64,000 bases of DNA from Flavobacterium sp. HBTb2-11-1. GTDB lineage: Bacteria; Bacteroidota; Bacteroidia; Flavobacteriales; Flavobacteriaceae. The stretch spans positions 248,001 to 312,000 of the forward strand of contig NZ_WUMO01000004.1 in the NCBI RefSeq assembly GCF_009826975.1. The letters run 5' to 3'. Both the position numbers and the translations under genes were made by a program. Below the pieces are notes generated by a model that had not been told where the DNA came from, ran no database searches, and saw only the letters and a list, made by a program, of their open reading frames with translations. Shown here piece by piece: positions 46,296-55,547 of this stretch (positions are counted from its first letter, which is position 1; each line of letters begins with the position of its first letter).

Positions 46296-46764
46296 AAGCT
46301 TTTAGAAGGATTAAAATAGTTAGTATAATAGAGTAGAGCGCGGTTGCTGTGACGGCAAAAATAATATGGGCAAAGAACAGCTGAATGTAATAACCTTTAA
46401 AATCAATTGGGGGTTGATGGTCGGTCATTTTAAATATAACTATCCAGCTGAGTATTCCAATTACACCACTGATAACGCCTAATATAAGTGCACTGAGTGG
46501 CGAAATTGGCAAAATATTCTTTACCCATATCATATGATATCCCATAACAAATAGAAAACCAATAATATAATGTATCAGCCATCCCCATGTTTTCTGAGAT
46601 TTTTCGGAAAGGCTGATGTTTGTTTTCTTTAGAGCAAAACTCAATAAAACAGGTTCTTTATACAATTCCCTAAAATTTTCCGACATGGCATAACTAAACC
46701 AAGTCATGGCCGATGTCGCCCCAATAGCAACTAAAATTAATTGTATAATGATGAAAAAAATCAT
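46282..46764 (-). CDS. Four-helix membrane protein of unknown function
   Basis: 160 residues with four clear hydrophobic segments (about 2-25, 64-82, 88-110 and 128-152). GWLIHYIIGFLFVMGYHMIW and the C-terminal half recall DUF2938-type integral membrane proteins, but I am not certain of the family. Its 3' end overlaps the ligD start by 14 bp, so translation of the two is probably coupled. Why a membrane protein should be cotranscribed with a repair ligase is unclear. Confidence 0.75.
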   Translation of the reverse strand: MIFFIIIQLILVAIGATSAMTWFSYAMSENFRELYKEPVLLSFALKKTNISLSEKSQKTWGWLIHYIIGFLFVMGYHMIWVKNILPISPLSALILGVISGVIGILSWIVIFKMTDHQPPIDFKGYYIQLFFAHIIFAVTATALYSIILTILILLKAYVTV

Positions 46765-46792
46765 AAGCCTTTTTTTGAATTAAACTCTATTT

Positions 46793-46800
46793 CAAAGGTA
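46793..46800 (-). promoter_or_regulatory. Possible -7 box of the ligD operon
   Basis: On the minus strand reads TACCTTTG, an exact TAnnTTTG match, 29 bp before the ATG at 46764. No TTG is present at the usual distance upstream, so this may need an activator or another sigma factor. Confidence 0.4.
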
Positions 46801-46943
46801 CTTTCGGAATGGCTTTTCCTGTTATAGGATTAACAAGTTGTAATTATATAATTATAAGTAAAGTGCTGATTTTCATTTTGATTGTGATTAGAATGTTATA
46901 ATCCTTAAGCTTAATTGTATAAAGTTAAACTTAAAAAGCCTCC

Positions 46944-46951
46944 TAAATTTG
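46944..46951 (+). promoter_or_regulatory. Possible -7 box of the catalase gene
   Basis: TAAATTTG matches TAnnTTTG, 82 bp before the ATG at 47034. The only upstream TTG is at 46915-46917, too far away (26 nt), so the -33 element is not convincing. Confidence 0.4.
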
Positions 46952-47033
46952 TTGACCTATTTTAGAGAAATGTCTCATAAACCAAAGTAGAAATTTATAG
47001 TTCATTGAATGATAAATGTAAAATCAACAGAAA

Positions 47034-49178
47034 ATGAAAAATTCAAAAACAACAAACCAAGACAACTCGGATGGCAAACAGAATGATTTAGAATTTAATA
47101 AATCTAGTGCTCAGAATGAGTTTTTAACCACTAACCAAGGCGTTAAAATTAATGACGATAACAATTCTTTAAAGTCAGGAGAAAGAGGTCCGTCTCTTTT
47201 GGAAGATTTTATACTGCGAGAAAAAATTACCCATTTTGACCACGAGAGAATTCCAGAGCGCATCGTTCATGCGCGAGGTTCGGGGGCTCATGGTTATTTT
47301 GAATTGTACAAAACAATGGAAAAATATACCAAAGCGGGCTTCTTAAACGATACCAGTATTAAAACGCCTGTTTTTGTTCGTTTTTCTACCGTAGCAGGTT
47401 CTAGAGGTTCTACAGATTTAGCTCGAGATGTTCGCGGTTTTGCAGTCAAATTTTATACTCAGGAAGGCGTTTTTGATTTGGTTGGAAATAATATACCGGT
47501 ATTTTTTATTCAAGATGCAATGAAGTTTCCGGACTTAATTCACGCCGTTAAACCAGAACCTCATAACGAAATTCCTCAGGCGGCTTCGGCACATGATACT
47601 TTCTGGGATTTCATTTCGCTAATGCCCGAATCAATGCACATGATTATGTGGGTTATGAGTGACAGAGCGATTCCGAGAAGTTTAAGAATGATGGAAGGTT
47701 TTGGTGTGCATACTTTTAGATTTGTAAATGAGAAAAATGAATCTCATTTTGTAAAATTTCATTGGAAACCAAAATTAGGCACACATGGAGTTGCTTGGGA
47801 TGAGGCGCAAAAAATATCAGGAAAAAATCCGGATTTCCATAAGCAGGATTTGTGGGAGACCATAGAGGCTGGAAATTTTCCAGAATGGGAATTGGGCGTT
47901 CAGATTATTCCGGAAAGTGACGAGCATAAATTTGATTTTGATCTGCTTGATCCAACAAAATTAGTTCCAGAAGAATTGGTTCCGGTAACCATTATCGGAA
48001 AAATGGTTTTGAATAAAAATCCGGATAACTTTTTTGCAGAAACCGAACAGATTGCGTTTCACCCAGGACATATTGTTCCTGGTATCGATTTTACAAATGA
48101 TCCACTGTTGCAAGGAAGATTATTTTCATATACTGATACTCAATTGTCAAGATTAGGAAGCCCGAACTTTCATGAAATTCCAATTAACAGAACCATCGCT
48201 CCAATGCACAACAATCAGCGCGACGGACATATGCGTCAGGAAATTGCGGTAGGAAAAGTAAGTTACCATCCAAATTCTTTAGGTGGAGGATGCCCGTTTC
48301 AAGCCAAAATGGATCAGGGTGGATTTGTGAGCTTTAATGAACGTGTTGATGCTCATAAAGTACGAGCAAGAAGTAAAAGTTTTTCAGACCATTTTAGCCA
48401 AGCAAAACTTTTTTATTCTAGCCAGACTCCTGTAGAGCAAGATCATATTGCAAGTGCTTTATCTTTTGAATTAGGAAAAGTTGAAGCGATTTCGGTACGA
48501 GAAAGAATGCTTGGGCTTTTAAATCAAGTCGATGCCAATTTAGCAGCAACCGTCGGAAAAAATTTAGGAATTCCAGTTCCAAAAGATATTGAAAAACCGA
48601 TCAACCATGGAGTTGGGGCAGACGATAAAGGTACTCAAGAACTAAGTAAGGCGAATCAGAATATAATTCATTCTGATGCTTTGAGCATGCTTAAAAATCC
48701 GACGCTTTCGAATACCATTGCAACGCGACAAATTGCTTTTTTATGTACAGAAGGCGTAAGTGCCAATTCGGTTAAAGCAATGAAAACCGCTTTGCAAAAC
48801 GCAGGTGCTAAGGCGATTATCATAGCACCGCATTTAGGAACAATTGTTTCTGAAGAAGGTACAGAAATTTCAGTTGATCAAACCTATAAAATTGCTGCTT
48901 CTGTGCTTTTTGATGGTGTTTTTATTCCGGCTGGAAAAGGAATCGCCGATCTTTCAAAAATTAAAGAAGTAAAAGAGTTTTTAAATGATTCGTACCATCA
49001 CTGCAAATTTATTGCGGCTGAAGGCGAAGGAACTCAGATTATAAAAAGCAACAGCGATATAAAAGATAACGATCCTGGAGTTTTGTTGAGCGATACTCGT
49101 TCTGATAATAACTTAAGCGTTTCTTTTATAAAAGCTTTAGGAAAACATCGTTTTTGGGAAAGAGAAAAAACTTTATAA
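47034..49178 (+). CDS. katE: Large-subunit catalase (HPII type)
   Basis: 714 residues. The catalase core has the active His79 in RIVHARG, the Asn in [14 protein letters not shown] and the proximal heme Tyr in [14 protein letters not shown]. Residues about 560-714 form the extra flavodoxin/DJ-1-like domain ([21 protein letters not shown]) that marks clade II large catalases such as HPII. It decomposes hydrogen peroxide in the cytoplasm. It is transcribed divergently from the ligD operon, suggesting a shared stress theme (oxidation and strand breaks), and ends at its own terminator. Confidence 0.95.
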   Translation: MKNSKTTNQDNSDGKQNDLEFNKSSAQNEFLTTNQGVKINDDNNSLKSGERGPSLLEDFILREKITHFDHERIPERIVHARGSGAHGYFELYKTMEKYTKAGFLNDTSIKTPVFVRFSTVAGSRGSTDLARDVRGFAVKFYTQEGVFDLVGNNIPVFFIQDAMKFPDLIHAVKPEPHNEIPQAASAHDTFWDFISLMPESMHMIMWVMSDRAIPRSLRMMEGFGVHTFRFVNEKNESHFVKFHWKPKLGTHGVAWDEAQKISGKNPDFHKQDLWETIEAGNFPEWELGVQIIPESDEHKFDFDLLDPTKLVPEELVPVTIIGKMVLNKNPDNFFAETEQIAFHPGHIVPGIDFTNDPLLQGRLFSYTDTQLSRLGSPNFHEIPINRTIAPMHNNQRDGHMRQEIAVGKVSYHPNSLGGGCPFQAKMDQGGFVSFNERVDAHKVRARSKSFSDHFSQAKLFYSSQTPVEQDHIASALSFELGKVEAISVRERMLGLLNQVDANLAATVGKNLGIPVPKDIEKPINHGVGADDKGTQELSKANQNIIHSDALSMLKNPTLSNTIATRQIAFLCTEGVSANSVKAMKTALQNAGAKAIIIAPHLGTIVSEEGTEISVDQTYKIAASVLFDGVFIPAGKGIADLSKIKEVKEFLNDSYHHCKFIAAEGEGTQIIKSNSDIKDNDPGVLLSDTRSDNNLSVSFIKALGKHRFWEREKTL

Positions 49179-49187
49179 TAATTGCAC

Positions 49188-49218
49188 AATTGGCTGTCGA
49201 AAAGACAGCCAATTTTTT
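49188..49218 (+). terminator. katE terminator
   Basis: AATTGGCTGTC (49188-49198) pairs exactly with GACAGCCAATT (49204-49214) around a 5-nt loop, followed by a run of T. It starts 9 bp after the stop. Confidence 0.92.
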
Positions 49219-49256
49219 TAAGAATAAACAACGCTTTATGCGGGTTATATGAAAAA

Positions 49257-50744
49257 TCATTTGTCTAGAATTATTTCCAATGATTGACTCAAAATAGAAA
49301 CTGCTTTATCCATTTCTTCTTTTTCCAGATGTCCAAATCCTAAACGTGTGGCGGTAAGATTTTTGGTTTGGTATAAAATGGTTTTCGGCAGAAACAAACC
49401 ATTGTTGGCACATTCCTTTTGAAATTGTATTAGATTAAAATGATCTAGCCATTCAACCCAAATGGCCAATCCTCGAGGAGGAATCTTAAATTTAATTTTA
49501 CCTTTTAGTTTTTCGTTTAAAAGTGAAACAAAATAATCGCGGCGTTCTTTGTAAGTCTTTTTATTTTTTTTGGAAAGCCGATGCACTTCGCCTTCGGTAA
49601 TCCATTCGGTTAAAACTTGTTCTTTTATAACATCTATTCTTGGTTCGAGAATGTTTTGATGTTTTTCGAGTTCTTTTATAAATTCCGCAGGTGCAGCCAC
49701 AAAACCATAACTAAAACCTGAAGGAAGGGATCTCCCGAAGGAACCGATATAAACCACTTTTTGATTGGAATCGAAAGCGGCGAGAGGCAAAACAGGATTA
49801 TTGTCATAATGAAAATCAAAATCATAATCGTCTTCCAAAATCACAAATCCGTATTGATTGGCCAATTCCAAAACTTCGATTCTTTTTTTAGCGCTAAGCG
49901 AAATGGTCGTTGGATAATGATAATTGGAAGTCAAATATAAAATCCTAATTTTTGATGTTTCGCAGATTTCTTTTAGTCTTTTGGTGTCAATTCCATCCTC
50001 ATTTACGGGAATGGAAATAATCTGCGCTTCCGTATTGGTTAGCGTCATATTCGACATATAATATCCAGGAGAAGCGACGGCAACTTTATCTTCGGGTGCA
50101 ATGAGCACTTTTGTAACCAAATACAAAGCAATTTCATGACTGCTTGCGGTAAGTAGATTGGAAGTCGAAATCCGTATTCCGCGGGTCAAATTCAGATAAT
50201 TAGAAAAATGAGTTTTAAAGTTCAGATGCGAACGCAATTCTATCTGTTCGTAAGTTTTGGATGTTTTTCTTCTTTTTAGCTTTGAGACATATAACCTGGC
50301 TAAAACATCAGTTTGCACCAATCGTAAATCGGGCGTTCCGTCATTAAACTGATACGGCAGATTACTGTTTTCTATGGGACTTTCAAGAATAGTAGAACGC
50401 TGAAAACTGAAACCGACATTATCGGACGAATTTTGTTCTTTGGAAATGGTAAATTCGGCTTTATTTTTTTGCTTTTGCTGCGATAAAATAAAAGTTCCTT
50501 TGTTCGGAAGTGTTTCAATCCAACCTTGCGATTCTAAATCTTGAAAGGCTTTGATTAAAGTGTTTCGGTTAACAGAAAGCACTTTGCATAAAATTCTTGT
50601 GCCGGGAAGTTTGGTGCCTTCAGGAAGAAAACCAGTTTGAATGGCTTTGATGAACTCAAAAACAAGCTGCAGATAAATAGCAGTGCTTTCTTCTGGTTTT
50701 AGCTGAATGAAGCTTTTAAAAGGAATTTCAACCGGACTATCCAT
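49257..50744 (-). CDS. MocR-like regulator lacking the PLP lysine
   Basis: 495 residues. N-terminal GntR winged helix (about 20-88, LPGTRILCKVLSVNRNTLIK) joined to an aminotransferase-like domain. The motif that carries the PLP Schiff-base lysine in the paralogue at 8282 (YIGTFSK) reads YIGSFGRSL here, with Arg338 at the lysine position. The nearby substrate Arg of ALRIGY is also missing (GFSYGF). The EDDYDFDFHYD segment that cradles the pyridine nitrogen is kept. It may bind PLP non-covalently, another ligand, or nothing. Convergent with katE; its target is unknown. Confidence 0.88.
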   Translation of the reverse strand: MDSPVEIPFKSFIQLKPEESTAIYLQLVFEFIKAIQTGFLPEGTKLPGTRILCKVLSVNRNTLIKAFQDLESQGWIETLPNKGTFILSQQKQKNKAEFTISKEQNSSDNVGFSFQRSTILESPIENSNLPYQFNDGTPDLRLVQTDVLARLYVSKLKRRKTSKTYEQIELRSHLNFKTHFSNYLNLTRGIRISTSNLLTASSHEIALYLVTKVLIAPEDKVAVASPGYYMSNMTLTNTEAQIISIPVNEDGIDTKRLKEICETSKIRILYLTSNYHYPTTISLSAKKRIEVLELANQYGFVILEDDYDFDFHYDNNPVLPLAAFDSNQKVVYIGSFGRSLPSGFSYGFVAAPAEFIKELEKHQNILEPRIDVIKEQVLTEWITEGEVHRLSKKNKKTYKERRDYFVSLLNEKLKGKIKFKIPPRGLAIWVEWLDHFNLIQFQKECANNGLFLPKTILYQTKNLTATRLGFGHLEKEEMDKAVSILSQSLEIILDK

Positions 50745-50886
50745 AATTTATAAACTGACACTTTTGTTGGTACGGCAAGATACTGCTTTTCTTAAAATTT
50801 TTTAGAAAAAAAGAAAAGTGATCTTTACATAAGTGTTAGAACGATGACCAAATCAAACTATTAAGTCCGGCTGAAATTATTTAATT

Positions 50887-51059
50887 CATTCCGTAGGAAT
50901 GTCTCATCGGTAGAATTAAATTTGAATTGCGGTTATACGTTCCGTAGGAACGTTTGATTCATAAAATAGAGCGCTGTTATATAAAATCAGGTGTTCCTCT
51001 GGAACACGATGCAAAATGGTATATTCTTTTTCTACCGACCAGATATTCCTACGGAATAT
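50887..51059. repeat. Second palindrome cluster, related to 5943-6107
   Basis: CATTCCGTAGGAATG (50887-50901), ACGTTCCGTAGGAACGT (50937-50953), GTGTTCC-TCT-GGAACAC (50991-51007) and the reverse-oriented ATATTCCTACGGAATAT (51043-51059). Spacers match the first cluster (TCGGTAGAATTAAA after the first palindrome, GTTTGAT after the second), and both clusters end with an AAATTG-[CT]-AAC tail. It fills most of the 354-bp gap between the second MocR gene and the nagX-like gene; no ORF is seen there. Confidence 0.8.
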
Positions 51060-51098
51060 TAAATTGTAACTCGTTGTGGTAATTCATTATAATTTTAA

Positions 51099-52370
51099 TT
51101 ACACTTTAAAAATCAGTTTCTTTTTATAGAAAATCCATAAGATAAACGACCAGAAAACGGCATAAGACAAGGCGTAAGCAAGTGATGCATTTAGCGGGTT
51201 TTCAAAACAAGGAACAATTCCATGATTATAAATATAGGCTTGAAGACCAATTTCTTCGCCAGCTTTTTCAGGATCTGCTACTTTGATGCCACTTAAAACT
51301 CTCGGAATTATTCCAGAAAAGAAAAATACAATCATCGGGTTTACGCCCCAGATTAGGAATAATTTGGTCCATTTTTTATGTCCTTTCATATCGATTATAT
51401 AATACAAAAGCGTTAAACATAATGTTGCAATTCCAGCTGTGTATAAAACATAAGAACTTGTCCAAAGTGATTTATTGATAGGAAAGAAGATGTTCCAAAT
51501 TAAACCTCCAATTACCAAAGCAGTTCCTGCAATGGCGGTCTTTTTTACGATTTCCATTTTATCAACAGATAAGTTTAACAGTTGACCAATGTACATTCCT
51601 AAAATTCCTGTTCCAATTGCTGGCAAAGTACTCAAGATTCCTTCCGGATCCCAAGTTTTAGACGATGCCCATAAATGACCGTTTAAAAGTGTATCGTCTA
51701 TCCAAGCCGCAAGATTAGTTCCTTTGTCAAAATTGGCAGGACCAAAACCTGGAACAGGAACAAAAGCCATTACAAGCCAATATCCAACTAAAAGTCCAGC
51801 TAAAACTAAAAGCTGTGTTTTTAAATTAGTCTTTAAATATAAAATTGAAGTAAAGAAATACACAATTGCAATTCGCTGTAAAACGCCTGGAATTCTCGTG
51901 TCTTCAAAATGTTCAAGTCCGCTAAATGATAATGAGATAAGAATTAAAAATACACCAATGGCCAAAATGGTTTTAACTTTCATAGAAAAATTTCCTAAAA
52001 GGGCATAAGCAACCGCAAAGGCAATCGCTAATCTTAGTCCTAATAACGGAATTCCTTCCAAGCCAAATAAATGGATTCTGCTGAAAACGCTTAAAAATAA
52101 TCCTAGACAGAAAATTCGAAGCGAACGAACTAAAATTTTATTGAAAACACTTCCGTCAAAATGTTTTACAGGCATCGCAAACGGAATTGCAGTTCCCATT
52201 ATAAATACAAAAAACGGGAAAACTAAGTCAGTAGGCGTACAACCATGCCATTCGGCGTGTTCTAGGGGCGGATAAATAGATGACCAGCTTCCCGGATTAT
52301 TGACAATCGTCATTAAGAGAATGGTAAATCCTCTAAAGACATCGAGTGAAGTTAAACGTTCTTTTGTCAT
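51099..52370 (-). CDS. NagX-like / HGSNAT-type acyltransferase membrane protein (DUF5009)
   Basis: About 423 residues from the ATG at 52370 (MTKERLTSLDVFRGFTI), preferred over a TTG at 52406. About ten membrane helices; SLDVFRGFTILLMTIVNNP and the WHGCTPTDLVFPFFVFIMG segment are the signature of the family that includes heparan-alpha-glucosaminide N-acetyltransferase and bacterial NagX. It likely acetylates or transports amino sugars at the inner membrane. As the last gene of the peptidoglycan-sugar locus, a role on glucosamine or muramic-acid fragments is plausible. Confidence 0.87.
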   Translation of the reverse strand: MTKERLTSLDVFRGFTILLMTIVNNPGSWSSIYPPLEHAEWHGCTPTDLVFPFFVFIMGTAIPFAMPVKHFDGSVFNKILVRSLRIFCLGLFLSVFSRIHLFGLEGIPLLGLRLAIAFAVAYALLGNFSMKVKTILAIGVFLILISLSFSGLEHFEDTRIPGVLQRIAIVYFFTSILYLKTNLKTQLLVLAGLLVGYWLVMAFVPVPGFGPANFDKGTNLAAWIDDTLLNGHLWASSKTWDPEGILSTLPAIGTGILGMYIGQLLNLSVDKMEIVKKTAIAGTALVIGGLIWNIFFPINKSLWTSSYVLYTAGIATLCLTLLYYIIDMKGHKKWTKLFLIWGVNPMIVFFFSGIIPRVLSGIKVADPEKAGEEIGLQAYIYNHGIVPCFENPLNASLAYALSYAVFWSFILWIFYKKKLIFKV

Positions 52371-52477
52371 TGGGTTTGATAGTTTAGATTTTTTTTTAAG
52401 ATGCAAGAAGCAAGAAGCAAGATTATAGATTTTTGTTTTTTTGGAATTTGGAATTTGGAATTTAAATTTTTGAATTT

Positions 52478-55474
52478 TTATTTCATAATTGCATCTTGAA
52501 TGATTTGTTGAATTTCTTCTCGGATTTTTCCTTTTGCTAATTTATTTTCGTCATTTACTACTTCTGGATAGGTTCTGTTGGATAAGAATACGTACACAAT
52601 TCCGGTTTCTGGATCTGCCCACGCCATATTTCCTGTAAATCCTGTATGGCCGAAACTTGATTCAGAAACACAATCGCAAGTTGATCCGCCTTTGTGTACT
52701 CTTTTGTCAAATCCTAAACCTCTTAGAACGCCTTGATTTTTGTAGTAGCAAGTATTAAAAGCATCAAAAGTCTGTGGAGAAAAATATTGAATGCCACCGT
52801 AGTTTCCTTTTTGCAAAAACAGTTGCATCATTTTAGCAACATCCATCGCATTAGAAAAAATTCCCGCGTGACCTGCCACTCCGCCTTCCATTGCTGCGGC
52901 CATGTCGTGCACGTAACCTTGAATTGCCTGATGTCTGAAATAATTATCGATTTCAGTTGGCGCAATATTGCTTTTATCAAATTTATCCAGCGGATTGTAA
53001 AGCGTATTGGTCATTCCTAATGTGCTGAAGAAATTTTCTTTGCTCAGATCTTCCAGCTTTTTATGTGTTTTTCTCTCTAAATATTCTTTTAAAATGATGA
53101 AGGTAAAATCGCTGTATTTGTATTCTTTTTTTAAAGCTACAGGACTTTCGGCAATGATTTTCATAATCGTATCATGATAATCATTTCGAATATAGAGATT
53201 GTCAGCTACTTTTGTTGTAAAACCGTTTTCGGCTGCTTTTCGATAATATTTTTCAGAAGGCTGATTGTTGCTGTCTAAAGTTGCTTTGTAAAACGGAATC
53301 CAAGCTTGAAGCCCTGCGTAATGGTTTAGCAGATCTTTGAACGTGATATTTTCTTTATTTGTTTTGGCAAAAAAAGGCAACATATCTTTCAGTTTGGTGT
53401 CCAGCTCTACTTTGTTTTTATCGTACAATTGCATCACATTGGGTAATGTCGAAATCATTTTTGAAATCGAAGCAACATCATATAAATCGGTATCAGTGAC
53501 TTTTTTTCCATTATCATAAGTCTGCGCTCCGTAGGATTTCTGAAAAATTACATTTCCTTTTCTAGCAACCAAAACCTGCATTCCTGGAGTCATTTTTCCG
53601 TCAATTGCTTTTTGTGCTACGGCGTCAATTTTAGATAAAACGGCAGGATTCATTCCAGCATTTTCTGGAGCTGTAAAGGCCAGACGATTTTGTTTTTCAG
53701 TAGTTAAACCATCATTGACATGGAAAGCATCATTGATGGAAACAGGCAGTTTTCCTTTAGCTTCAATCGCTCCAAAAAGCAATTCTGCCGAAACAACTTG
53801 ACTAATATCTGAGTTCTGGTAAGAAACCACTAATCCTTCGATATCATCAAAATTTGAAATGGATAGAAGCGAATAAGGTTTTGCAAAAATGTCTAAAATT
53901 ACTTTGTTGTGTTTGGCAATTTCTTTCAGCCAAAGCATTTCTTGCAACGTAAATTCTTGTTTTTCCCAAGCTTTATTTACTTTGTGATAACTGATAATAA
54001 CCTTGTCGAATTTTTTCAATTCCTTATTCAGACTGTCAAGATTGGTGTCTTTAACTTCCGTGATTTCGGTATATTTTTTCAGCGTAGAAATAAATGTGCT
54101 ATTCGTGTCTTCACCCAGTTTTATGTAGGCAATTTTTTCACTTAAATCTTTTATTGGAAGAATTTCTTTTTCGTTTTTTAGAACTGTAATGGCATTTTCA
54201 TACAATTTATAATGCAAAGCATCATTTTGCGTCGGATTTAAATCATTGTATAAATTGTTTAAATCAATCGGCTTGTATTTGTTTAGTCCCGCTTTGTATT
54301 TAAAATGAAGAATTTTTTTAACAGAATGTGCCAATCGTTCTTCAGTAATCACTTTTTCGTTGTAAGCTGCTTCCAATTTCTGAAACGCAACGGGTACATT
54401 TTCTGGGCAAAGTAAAATATCATTTCCAGCCAAAATAACTGCAATTTCCAAATCTCCAGGACCTTTAAAATTGGCTGCGCCTTTCATCGCCAAACCATCA
54501 GTAAAAATCAATCCGTTGAAACCCAATTCTTTTTGCAGCAGATTGGTCACCACATTATAAGAAGCCGAAGATGGACAGTTTGGCTGTGATTCTAAACTAG
54601 GGATATTAAGATGCGCCACCATTACAGAAGCCAAACCTTCGTCGAATAATTTTTTGTAAGGATATAATTCGACCAAATCTAAACGATCTTTAGAAAAATT
54701 AACGGTAGGTAAGGCGTGGTGTGAATCGGTTGAGGTGTCTCCGTGCCCCGGAAAATGTTTTCCTGTACAGAAAACGCCATTTCCTTGAATTCCTTTCATT
54801 AAAGCAATTGCTTTTTCGCTCACATTAACCTTATCTTCACCAAAAGAACGGTTTCCGATAATTGGATTTTTCGGATTAGTGTTAATATCCAAAACAGGAG
54901 CAAAATTGAAATGAACGCCGATTCGCTTGTTTTCGGCTGCCATATTTCTTCCCACATTTTCAATTAATTTTAGATCCTGAATCGCGCCCAAAGTCATATT
55001 CCACGGATAACGGTATGTTGAGTCTAAACGCATGGCCAATCCCCATTCAGCATCGATTCCGATCATCAAAGGAACTTTTGCTTTTGACTGATATAAGTTG
55101 GTTAATTTCGCCTGGCGAACTGGTCCGCCTTGGAAGAAAATAACGTTTCCTATTTTATAATCTTCAATTAGTTTACTAATCTGATTAACGTGTACAGAAT
55201 CTTTGTTAGAATATGCAGAAACCATAAACAGTTGCCCGATTTTTTCCTGTACGGTCATTTTGTTATAAATGCTGTCAACCCAAGCCGTTTCCTGATCAGA
55301 ATCTTTGAAAAAAGTTTTTTTCTCTGAAGTATTTTTTGGTACGTAAACAACAGTGTCTTTTAAAGGAATATCCTTTTTATCATCTGTTGCGTCATTATTT
55401 TTTTTGGATGCGCAATTGGTAATTAAAAATATAAAAGCGGCGTATAAACTAATTTTTATGAATGGATTTTTCAT
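52478..55474 (-). CDS. GH3 NagZ-like hexosaminidase fused to a beta-lactamase-family domain (lipoprotein)
   Basis: About 998 residues from the ATG at 55474, which begins a lipoprotein signal (Cys21 in FLITNCASKK). Residues about 60-400 are a GH3 beta-N-acetylglucosaminidase domain with GIDAEWGLAMRLDST and the NagZ-specific loop GKHFPGHGDTSTDSH holding the catalytic Asp/His pair. A C-terminal GH3 sandwich-like region follows, then a serine hydrolase/class C beta-lactamase domain (about 640-990) with SISK as the SxxK motif and YSD as the tyrosine motif. Sugar and peptide parts of muropeptides could be processed by one surface or periplasmic protein. Confidence 0.92.
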   Translation of the reverse strand: MKNPFIKISLYAAFIFLITNCASKKNNDATDDKKDIPLKDTVVYVPKNTSEKKTFFKDSDQETAWVDSIYNKMTVQEKIGQLFMVSAYSNKDSVHVNQISKLIEDYKIGNVIFFQGGPVRQAKLTNLYQSKAKVPLMIGIDAEWGLAMRLDSTYRYPWNMTLGAIQDLKLIENVGRNMAAENKRIGVHFNFAPVLDINTNPKNPIIGNRSFGEDKVNVSEKAIALMKGIQGNGVFCTGKHFPGHGDTSTDSHHALPTVNFSKDRLDLVELYPYKKLFDEGLASVMVAHLNIPSLESQPNCPSSASYNVVTNLLQKELGFNGLIFTDGLAMKGAANFKGPGDLEIAVILAGNDILLCPENVPVAFQKLEAAYNEKVITEERLAHSVKKILHFKYKAGLNKYKPIDLNNLYNDLNPTQNDALHYKLYENAITVLKNEKEILPIKDLSEKIAYIKLGEDTNSTFISTLKKYTEITEVKDTNLDSLNKELKKFDKVIISYHKVNKAWEKQEFTLQEMLWLKEIAKHNKVILDIFAKPYSLLSISNFDDIEGLVVSYQNSDISQVVSAELLFGAIEAKGKLPVSINDAFHVNDGLTTEKQNRLAFTAPENAGMNPAVLSKIDAVAQKAIDGKMTPGMQVLVARKGNVIFQKSYGAQTYDNGKKVTDTDLYDVASISKMISTLPNVMQLYDKNKVELDTKLKDMLPFFAKTNKENITFKDLLNHYAGLQAWIPFYKATLDSNNQPSEKYYRKAAENGFTTKVADNLYIRNDYHDTIMKIIAESPVALKKEYKYSDFTFIILKEYLERKTHKKLEDLSKENFFSTLGMTNTLYNPLDKFDKSNIAPTEIDNYFRHQAIQGYVHDMAAAMEGGVAGHAGIFSNAMDVAKMMQLFLQKGNYGGIQYFSPQTFDAFNTCYYKNQGVLRGLGFDKRVHKGGSTCDCVSESSFGHTGFTGNMAWADPETGIVYVFLSNRTYPEVVNDENKLAKGKIREEIQQIIQDAIMK

Positions 55475-55547
55475 ATCATTTTTTTTAAGGATCAATTTGA
55501 ATTTATTGCTCTTACACTCAAATTGATTCATCAATAGTAATACTGAA

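Noticed and set aside
42958..49178. DNA-damage (SOS) control of the ku/ligD/katE region
   Set aside because: I looked for a LexA-type operator upstream of ku, the ligD operon and katE and saw none; the stress theme rests on gene content only.
49257..50744. Pseudogene call for the second MocR gene
   Set aside because: The frame is intact and the DNA-binding domain is well kept; only the PLP-site residues differ, which suggests changed function, not decay.
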